A stretch of 48,318 nt of DNA, from positions 1-48,318 of the forward strand of contig CANQIL010000007.1 in the NCBI GenBank assembly GCA_947624045.1, read 5' to 3'. Shown here in pieces: positions 45,001 through 48,318 of this stretch (position 1 is its first letter; every line of letters begins with the position of its first letter). This stretch comes from an uncultured Bacilli bacterium. Its GTDB lineage: Bacteria > Bacillota_I > Bacilli_A > RF39 > UBA660. Both the position numbers and the translations under genes were made by a program. Under the pieces are notes generated by a model, which did not search any database, had not been told where the DNA came from, and saw only the letters and a list, made by a program, of their open reading frames with translations.

Positions 45001-46700
45001 TTATGTCATCAAGTGAAAAAATAGTAGCAGCTATTTGTGATAGGACCTTAATTAAAAACTTTACTGTAGAAGTAAACTTAGAGCCTGAAGAAGAGAAGAG
45101 TATTATCTTTGTACTTGGTTGTAGTAAGAGTGATAAAGAAAACTTGGAGTTAATAGAAAAATATACTAATTTAGCTAATGTTAAGAAAGAATTAAAATTA
45201 GTTAAAGATAACTGGATAAATATGTTTAATACTGTTCAAGTAAGTACAAGTGATAAAAGCTTTGATTATGTTGTGAATGGTTGGTACTTATATCAAACTA
45301 TATCTTCTAGAATTCTAGCTCGAGCTGGTTATTATCAAGTAAGTGGAGCTTTTGGTTATAGAGACCAGTTACAAGATAGTATGAATATTGCTTTTATAAA
45401 GCCAGATTATACACGAGAGCAAATCTTAATAAATGCTAAACATCAGTTTATTGAAGGAGATGTTCTTCATTGGTGGCATGAGAAAAATCATTTTGGTTTA
45501 CGTAGTAAGTTTAAAGATGATTACTTGTGGCTAGTTTATGCAACGTGTTATTACATTGAAGTAACGGGGGATTATAAAATATTAGATGAAGAAGTTCCAT
45601 ATATAACTGGTGAAAAGCTTAGTGACTATGAAGCTGAAAAAGGAATTGTCTTTAATTATTTAGAAGAGTCTGATACTTTATTAGCTCATTGCCTTAAAGC
45701 AATTGATATAGCTATTAATTCCTTGGGTAATCACAAACTACCTCTTATGGGTGGAGGTGATTGGAATGATGGAATGAATAGAGTAGGTATTAAAGGTAAA
45801 GGTGAAAGTGTTTGGTTAGGTTTCTTCTTGTATAATTGTTTGGATAATTTTATTAAAGTTTTGAAGAAACACACTAAAGTAAAAGTATCTAAGTATGTTG
45901 AATTTAATGAAAAACTAGCCCAAAACTTGAATAAGAAAGCTTGGGATGGTAATTATTATTTAAGAGCTTTCTATGATAATGGTGATAAATTAGGAAGTCA
46001 TGAAAATAATGAGTGTAAAATAGATTTAATTTCACAAAGCTTCTCTATTTTAAGTGGTGTAGCACCAAAGGATAGAATTCAAAGTGTTATTACTAGTGTT
46101 CAAGAACAATTAGTTGATGAGAATTTGGGTATTATTAAACTTTTAACACCGGCTTTTGAGAAGTCTTTGAATAATCCTGGTTATATTATGGATTATCATA
46201 AAGGTATTCGTGAAAATGGTGGTCAATATACTCATGCGGTGGCTTGGTATTTAATGGCTTTGATAAAAACAGGTTATCATGATAGAGCTTATCGTTATTT
46301 TCAAATGATAAATCCAATTGAGCGTTCTACGACTAAAAAGGCTGATAATTATAAAGTTGAACCTTATGTTATAGCTGCGGATATTTATTCGGCTAAAGAT
46401 TTTGCTGGTCGTGGTGGTTGGACTTGGTATACAGGTTCGGCTGGTTGGTTTTACCGTGTCGCTATTACAGAAATATTAGGTTTGAAGAAAAAGGGTGATA
46501 AGTTAAAATTAGACCCACGTATGCCTATTTCTTGGGATGGCTTTAAAATGGTTTATCATTATGAAGATACTACTTATAATATTGAAGTAATTAAAGCTAA
46601 AAAAGATGAGTTAAAAATTGATGGTAAAAAACAGATTAGTAATACAATAGATTTAGTCAATGATAACAGGACTCATGAAGTTACTTTACATATTAAATAA
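39066..46700 (+). CDS. NdvB/ChvB-type cyclic beta-glucan synthase (GT84 + GH94)
   Basis: A 2544-residue membrane enzyme of the cyclic beta-1,2-glucan synthase family, which polymerises UDP-glucose and closes the ring by phosphorylase-like transfer. N-terminal helical region about 1-310; membrane segments about 313-370, 713-760 and 841-883; the glycosyltransferase between them has VITLDTDTRLV (DxD, about 520) and RHHRWARGDTQ (about 672). Glycan-binding repeats follow and a GH94 glycoside-phosphorylase domain ends the protein, with the catalytic Asp motif GGGDWNDGMNRVG near 2228 and HQGMILL earlier. Start ATG 39066 follows AGGAG by nine bases. It has no partner gene and ends at a strong terminator. 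Product linkage is inferred from the family. Confidence 0.88.
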   Translation: MLKLLKNFYDDFNYINSYYNNLVERTKKLEYVGITNEWLIDNFYLLVEHKTNITSSKKQIKKAKKSLNKLYDCLKNIVIKYNYNINYKSLINELKKYQKTNKTTFTYKEISVIKTVLIFIYTERLRHLCIEEQNKLTIKDNISKIIKNNPHEVLELKDFNISNYQDINNNYLIFELNNQLNQEENRNTIFKELNETLESKNISLKDLINDEYQKKIDNDILISNIFGDLKEIFEYSDEDMFEKISKVEKLLLEDEVYAQMTDDSKDLYRKQLIKLAKRNHLSELKYLEKLYEKNKDKEDYHIGFSLFKKQNKTFNTIFYVCINFFLTILISYLLSRYFIKLSILGFLILLVPVNQLLNQIINQIIIKFVPTKPLAKLDYSKGIPEEARTMVVIPTIVSTKEKIKEMFDTLETFYLINKSDNLYFSLLGDVKASDKQIEEYDEDLGNYGQKYAEELNKKYNKDLFYFLYRKRVWNEKEGSFLGYERKRGALLHFNKILLGEYVDETKYFNVNMLHHNNLEIKYVITLDTDTRLVLNTALNLVGAMAHPLNRPVLNKKLNKVVSGYGIMQPRVSVDIEATNRSLYSQVFAGIGGFDTYSVIVPNVYQDAFNEGSFVGKGIYDLEVFDKVLSNAFPENLILSHDLLEGNYLRCAYVSDIELIDDFPSKFLTDITRHHRWARGDTQIIGWLLPKVKNKNNRKVKNPLNLLGKYKILDNIIRMFLPPTLLITLLCSIFFSKYKFLWLAFVLLEIALPILFFLYGKKYRNKKESKVVYYKNLYHGGKSIVLRSYIILATLPFYTKLYMDAFFRTLYRLFISHKNLLNWITAEEVEKTIDGSLKNYLKNFLINIIFAIGLFALGIYLKNVEAIILGLIFLSAPFLLCYISKTIDTTEPELKEKKLDTLNELAKRTWNYFSDNLKPEYNYLIPDNYQENREQKLDLRTSPTAIGFSLTSVVAAVELELINKEEAFSLIKNILESVESLEKWHGHLYNWYDIKTKKIMPPAFVSTVDSGNFVASLITVREFLNENLQNDLVKICDKLINNTNFKKLYTKKDVFSIGYDEIEGRLSPYNYNKFASESRLTSFVSIIKGDVPSKHWFSLDKSLTIYKKRKGLISWSGTSFEYYMPLLFMKNYPNTLFDESYHFAAFCQKEYINSISTKLPWGISESAYAELDNSLNYKYKAFSTPYLKAKEDKENRIVLAPYASIMALELFPNDVYTNIEKFKNLKMYDKYGLYESYDYDNKEVVKAYFAHHQGMILLGLVNYLKKCAIKNYFHKNVNVRTFDILLKEKVQIKTTIDLKMANYKKYDYNKEKIENDIRAFNYISYMPEVSVLSNKKYALLMNDRGDSFSRYRTLQLNRYRKVTELDYGIFLFIKDTKTKYIWSNTFAPMNIKPDKYEVVFASDKIKFLRTDGYITTKTEIVVTRMHHAEIRKITFKNTSDVKKELELTTYTEPILSENMDDVSHKTFNNMFITSFYDTKYNALIVKRKSRKDNKINSYMVNRLIIDDASYEYSYETERSNFIGRNNNLNNAIALDRELSNYSGDNLDPIMSIRNKIVIDANSEKVVYLLVGFGRSREQINSILQSYNNDYELEKAFKVAPLMNIINTKNMNLTGEKMRTFNIMLNYLYQTTKISVTNERIDLLRQNALSQEGLWKFSISGDRPIVLVEIKDISDIGFVMDILKAFEYYKNNSIFVDIVIINSETGRYQRMIKKQIDDEMYRMYTLNSFYHTPGGITVINNEELSEEEKSLLAMVPRLRFVIDNHETLEEAVENLQKNNTISDYPTYSVEKTLPLPKEKLNFDNGYGGFKNNGREYVIYNKDTPAPWVNIIANKNFGTIVTNNGCGYTYAYNSSEFKITSWNNEMVVNDKSEGFKFNGKIFDPTKCIHGFGYSILENETADLKKDITEFVAYDDNIKIYLMHLTNKHKKKLNEEIEFWINPTFGNFEEKTSRHILTEFMGNDNYVKLRNVYTNNYSDVNVFMSSSEKIVAAICDRTLIKNFTVEVNLEPEEEKSIIFVLGCSKSDKENLELIEKYTNLANVKKELKLVKDNWINMFNTVQVSTSDKSFDYVVNGWYLYQTISSRILARAGYYQVSGAFGYRDQLQDSMNIAFIKPDYTREQILINAKHQFIEGDVLHWWHEKNHFGLRSKFKDDYLWLVYATCYYIEVTGDYKILDEEVPYITGEKLSDYEAEKGIVFNYLEESDTLLAHCLKAIDIAINSLGNHKLPLMGGGDWNDGMNRVGIKGKGESVWLGFFLYNCLDNFIKVLKKHTKVKVSKYVEFNEKLAQNLNKKAWDGNYYLRAFYDNGDKLGSHENNECKIDLISQSFSILSGVAPKDRIQSVITSVQEQLVDENLGIIKLLTPAFEKSLNNPGYIMDYHKGIRENGGQYTHAVAWYLMALIKTGYHDRAYRYFQMINPIERSTTKKADNYKVEPYVIAADIYSAKDFAGRGGWTWYTGSAGWFYRVAITEILGLKKKGDKLKLDPRMPISWDGFKMVYHYEDTTYNIEVIKAKKDELKIDGKKQISNTIDLVNDNRTHEVTLHIK

Positions 46701-46703
46701 TAC

Positions 46704-46738
46704 AATTAAAGAGTGATTTTTAGGTCACTCTTTAATTA
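46704..46738 (+). terminator. terminator after the glucan synthase
   Basis: ATTAAAGAGTGA (46705-46716) pairs with TCACTCTTTAAT (46725-46736). Confidence 0.75.
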
Positions 46739-46761
46739 ATGTATTTTTAGTACAAAAAATG

Positions 46762-46790
46762 TTGCACAAAAATTACATATTTGATATAAT
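46762..46790 (+). promoter_or_regulatory. toxin promoter, unit C
   Basis: TTGCAC (46762-46767), 17 bases, TATAAT (46785-46790). Predicted start A46797. Confidence 0.75.
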
Positions 46791-46855
46791 TTTATTAGGA
46801 ACTTTCAATAGTTGGGTGATTGCCAAACTTTTCACAAGAAAGTGAGGCGATAATT

Positions 46856-46924
46856 ATGGTTAAAAAAGATTTATTAATTTTAATTCTGCTAATTATAATT
46901 ATTATTCTTTTATCTAAACTTTAA
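46856..46924 (+). CDS. 22-residue hydrophobic peptide, putative type I toxin (unit C)
   Basis: MVKKDL, then 13 Leu/Ile residues in a row with no break, ending LSKL. One membrane helix with two lysines at each end. GTGAGGCGAT is the ribosome site, with the hairpin ACTT(T)TC/GAAAGT just upstream. Identical in protein sequence to unit D and similar in plan to unit B (KKDxLI head). The antitoxin RNA gene starts at its stop codon. Confidence 0.68.
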   Translation: MVKKDLLILILLIIIIILLSKL

Positions 46925-46929
46925 AAGAA

Positions 46930-47029
46930 AAAATCACCTAACTTAGTTAGGTGAAACCCTTTTTAATAGGCAACACCCAACGTACAAAAATTGAATGTTC
47001 CTTTTTTATTTTATGCAAGTTTCCTTGAC
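46930..47029 (-). ncRNA. type I antitoxin RNA, unit C
   Basis: A minus-strand RNA of about 100 nt. It starts near 47029, has the hairpin CAAG-GAAA-CTTG (47016-47027), the block 46969-47001 that repeats the toxin leader, and a terminator TCACCTAAC/GTTAGGTGA (46934-46954) followed by TTTTTTCTTTT. Confidence 0.7.
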
Positions 47030-47035
47030 AAATAC

Positions 47036-47064
47036 ATAATAACATAAAAACGCACTTTTAGCAA
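47036..47064 (-). promoter_or_regulatory. antitoxin promoter, unit C
   Basis: Minus-strand TTGCTA (47059-47064), 17 bases, TATTAT (47036-47041). Confidence 0.72.
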
Positions 47065-47093
47065 GTATATTTTAAAAAAAAGTACAAAAAATG

Positions 47094-47122
47094 TTGCATA
47101 ACAAATGCACATTTGATATAAT
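47094..47122 (+). promoter_or_regulatory. toxin promoter, unit D
   Basis: TTGCAT (47094-47099), 17 bases, TATAAT (47117-47122). Predicted start A47129. Confidence 0.75.
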
Positions 47123-47187
47123 TTTTTTAGGAACTTTCAATAGTTGGGTGATTGCCAAACTTTTCAAAAGAAAGTGAGGCGATAATT

Positions 47188-47256
47188 ATGGTTAAAAAAG
47201 ATTTATTAATTTTAATTTTGCTAATTATAATTATTATTCTTTTATCTAAACTTTAA
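47188..47256 (+). CDS. 22-residue hydrophobic peptide, putative type I toxin (unit D)
   Basis: Same 22 residues as unit C, with a synonymous difference (TTG for CTG). Same leader, ribosome site GTGAGGCGAT and hairpin context. A recent tandem duplicate of C. Confidence 0.68.
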   Translation: MVKKDLLILILLIIIIILLSKL

Positions 47257-47261
47257 AAGAA

Positions 47262-47366
47262 AAAATCACCTAAATCAAAAGTGAGTTAGGTGGTGTCAAT
47301 ATACCGGCAACACCCAATACGCAAAAATTGAATGTTCCTTTTTTTATTTTATGCAAGTTTCCTTGA
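47262..47366 (-). ncRNA. type I antitoxin RNA, unit D
   Basis: As in unit C: constant 5' hairpin, leader-like block 47306-47338, terminator with CACCTAA (47267-47273) and TTAGGTG (47286-47292) and a T tract. The terminator loop differs from C, the stem is kept. Confidence 0.68.
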
Positions 47367-47373
47367 CAAATAC

Positions 47374-47402
47374 ATAATAACATAAAAACGCATTTTTATC
47401 AA
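47374..47402 (-). promoter_or_regulatory. antitoxin promoter, unit D
   Basis: Minus-strand TTGATA (47397-47402), 17 bases, TATTAT (47374-47379). Confidence 0.7.
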
Positions 47403-47432
47403 GTACATTTTATACTTTTTGTATAAAATATA

Positions 47433-47462
47433 TTGCGCAAATAACAAAATATTTGACATAAT
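47433..47462 (+). promoter_or_regulatory. toxin promoter, unit E
   Basis: TTGCGC (47433-47438), 18 bases, CATAAT (47457-47462). Weaker than in the other units: both boxes have lost a consensus base. Confidence 0.55.
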
Positions 47463-47533
47463 TATTTTAGGAATACTTAATTAGTTTAGCTACTGTTCTC
47501 CTTTAATCTTAAAAATTGAATGATGTGATGTTT

Positions 47534-47614
47534 ATGAGAAAACAGGAAAATTATCTTTGTTTAATCATAATATTGCTTATTATTGTGATTATAATCATCT
47601 TAAGAACAATATGA
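47534..47614 (+). CDS. 26-residue hydrophobic peptide, unit E, probably silent
   Basis: MRKQENY head, then a Leu/Ile/Val helix ending LRTI. It is a paralogue of the unit F peptide. The position where F has AAGGAGGTGATG reads AATGATGTGATG here, so the Shine-Dalgarno is lost. It also ends earlier than F. A plus-strand terminator (CAAACC-TCAC-GGTTTG, 47634-47649) follows, absent from F. Confidence 0.55.
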   Translation: MRKQENYLCLIIILLIIVIIIILRTI

Positions 47615-47633
47615 TTTATAAATAAATCATAAC

Positions 47634-47664
47634 AAACCTCACGGTTTGCTTTTTCTCTTTCATT
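47634..47664 (+). terminator. terminator after the unit E peptide
   Basis: CAAACC and GGTTTG around a TCAC loop, then CTTTTTCTCTTT. It lies in about 120 bases of sequence present only in unit E; the rest of that insert (to about 47735) shows nothing recognisable beyond a short ATTGG/CCAAT dyad. Confidence 0.65.
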
Positions 47665-47734
47665 GGATAGTTCTACCCTCCAGAGACCAATTTCCGATAG
47701 TCGCTACCGTACTTAATTTTTTTGATTTTTTATA

Positions 47735-47831
47735 AAATAGTACCAACTGCGTAAGCCGGTACTAACACCATATTTTTTGGAATAGTACCTAACTCATCAA
47801 AATTAGGTATTTTTATGCAAGTTTCCTTGAC
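47735..47831 (-). ncRNA. type I antitoxin RNA, unit E (shortened)
   Basis: Constant hairpin CAAG-GAAA-CTTG (47818-47829) and the block 47779-47810 are kept, with a terminator of AGTACC/GGTACT arms (about 47739-47763) and T-rich sequence. About 13 bases of the constant ATTCCTTTTTTATTT tract are deleted compared with the other units. Confidence 0.6.
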
Positions 47832-47837
47832 AAATAC

Positions 47838-47866
47838 ATAATAACATAAAAACGTACTTTTAGCAA
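47838..47866 (-). promoter_or_regulatory. antitoxin promoter, unit E
   Basis: Minus-strand TTGCTA (47861-47866), 17 bases, TATTAT (47838-47843): intact although the toxin side has decayed. Confidence 0.7.
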
Positions 47867-47898
47867 GTACTGTTTCATACTTTTTTGTACAAAATATA

Positions 47899-47928
47899 TT
47901 GCACAAGCAACAAAATATTTGATATAAT
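47899..47928 (+). promoter_or_regulatory. toxin promoter, unit F
   Basis: TTGCAC, 18 bases, TATAAT, preceded by the 12-bp palindrome TTTTGTACAAAA. Predicted start A47935. Confidence 0.68.
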
Positions 47929-47963
47929 TATTTTAGGAATGCTTAATTAGTTTAGGTACTATT

Positions 47964-47991
47964 CTCCTTTAATCTTAAAAATTGAAGGAGG
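47964..47991 (+). promoter_or_regulatory. anti-SD pairing in the unit F leader
   Basis: CTCCTT (47964-47969) is complementary to AAGGAG (47985-47990), which is the ribosome site of the peptide. The leader can thus mask its own translation start, as in unit B but with a longer loop. Confidence 0.6.
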
Positions 47992-47999
47992 TGATGTTT

Positions 48000-48092
48000 A
48001 TGAGAAAACAAGAGAAATATCTCTATGTTATCATAATTCTCCTTATTACCATAATTTTAATTATGTTAATAAAAATAGTACCAACTGCATAA
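48000..48092 (+). CDS. 30-residue hydrophobic peptide, putative type I toxin (unit F)
   Basis: MRKQEKYLYV head, a Leu/Ile/Thr helix with one Met, and the end IKIVPTA. AAGGAGG at 47985-47991 lies eight bases before the ATG. The last codons overlap the antitoxin terminator, so the IVPTA end is set by that hairpin. Paralogue of the decayed unit E peptide; head sequence differs from the KKDxL type of units B, C and D. Confidence 0.68.
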   Translation: MRKQEKYLYVIIILLITIILIMLIKIVPTA

Positions 48093-48179
48093 GTCGGTAC
48101 TAACTAACCAAAATATGGAATAGTACCTAACTCATCAAAATTAGGTATTCCTTTTTTATTTTATGCAAGTTTCCTTGAC
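48066..48179 (-). ncRNA. type I antitoxin RNA, unit F
   Basis: Minus-strand RNA of about 110 nt with the constant 5' hairpin, block 48117-48152 repeating the toxin leader, and a terminator with AGTACC/GGTACT arms (48077-48101) followed by TTTTTAT. Confidence 0.68.
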
Positions 48180-48185
48180 AAATAC

Positions 48186-48214
48186 ATAATAACATAAAAA
48201 CACACTTTTAGCAA
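48186..48214 (-). promoter_or_regulatory. antitoxin promoter, unit F
   Basis: Minus-strand TTGCTA (48209-48214), 17 bases, TATTAT (48186-48191). Confidence 0.72.
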
Positions 48215-48240
48215 GTACTGTTTCATACTTTTTTTGTACA

Positions 48241-48318
48241 AAACCCGAGTTTCGCACTTCATAAAATGAAAAAAGTTTAATTTTTGTTGAAATTAGGCTT
48301 TTCTTTTTAAAAAAAGTA
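48241..48318. other. array edge, no feature seen
   Basis: The upstream part of a toxin promoter (TACTTTTTTTGTACAAAA, ending at 48244) breaks off into unrelated sequence, so the array stops here. The last 70 bases show no gene; the window ends. Confidence 0.5.

Larger units (their letters stand above)
46742..48240 (+). repeat. tandem array of four type I toxin-antitoxin units
   Basis: Units C (about 46742-47075), D (47076-47404), E (47405-47870) and F (47871-48240) follow head to tail. Each has GTACAAAA-like sequence, a plus-strand toxin promoter, a leader, a tiny hydrophobic ORF, an antitoxin terminator, a specificity block, the constant ATTTTATGCAAGTTTCC block and a minus-strand antitoxin promoter. 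C and D are nearly identical; E and F form a second pair with different peptides and different specificity blocks. Confidence 0.8.

Noticed and set aside
46742-48240. CRISPR array interpretation of the repeated ATTTTATGCAAGTTTCC blocks
   Set aside because: Repeats are 330-470 bases apart with ORFs, promoters and terminators between; no cas genes are present.

Overview
The window is AT-rich DNA (estimated by eye at about 30% G+C) with strong AGGAGG-type ribosome sites, standard stop codons including TGA, and Firmicute-type gene content (YtrA-like regulator, YqeK, Ku/ligase pair, type VIIb secretion genes). An uncultured gut Bacillota/Erysipelotrichia- or RF39-like bacterium fits best. That placement is inference; there is no rRNA here.

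Layout. 1-19.1 kb is mostly chromosomal housekeeping: a flavin reductase; a GntR/YtrA regulator with an ABC-2 exporter under a palindromic operator; a DUF362 protein; a lipid-anchored-looking or membrane-anchored protein; a MacB/FtsX-type ABC transporter; a cation diffusion facilitator; a single-domain Clp AAA+ ATPase; glmS; a two-gene NHEJ operon (ku and an ATP-dependent ligase); a tiny Gly/Tyr membrane peptide; yqeK; and an alpha/beta hydrolase, MurF-like, Ddl-like cell-wall operon. 19.2-20.8 kb holds toxin-antitoxin debris and one intact unit, a broken KilA-N gene, tRNA-Lys on the minus strand and a tRNA-Ile/Asn/Glu array.

20.8-38.8 kb is a type VIIb secretion island. It has essC and an EsaB/YukD ubiquitin-like gene under a promoter framed by a perfect 10-bp inverted repeat, then a helical WXG-like protein, three small helical partner genes, and a 1446-residue predicted toxin whose C-terminus looks like a papain-fold cysteine peptidase, followed 10 bp later by a likely immunity gene. 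Two copies of a secretion module follow (WXG100 gene, WXG-like partner, a small helical protein, a tail-anchored coiled-coil protein). The first 779 bp of each copy appears identical, and an internally deleted IS200 relic lies between them. EsaA, EssA and EssB are not recognisable here. A tRNA-Ser closes the island.

39.0-46.7 kb is a single 2544-residue NdvB/ChvB-type cyclic glucan synthase. 46.7-48.24 kb is a tandem array of four short units, each coding a 22-30 residue hydrophobic peptide on the plus strand, facing a minus-strand RNA gene with its own promoter and terminator. A fifth intact unit is at 19.5 kb; antitoxin-only copies are at 8.55 kb and 19.26 kb. In every intact unit the mRNA 5' leader is complementary to its own 3' region, and the paired sequences change together between units. 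This looks like a multi-copy type I toxin-antitoxin family that I cannot assign to a named one, and it is the main candidate for something undescribed.
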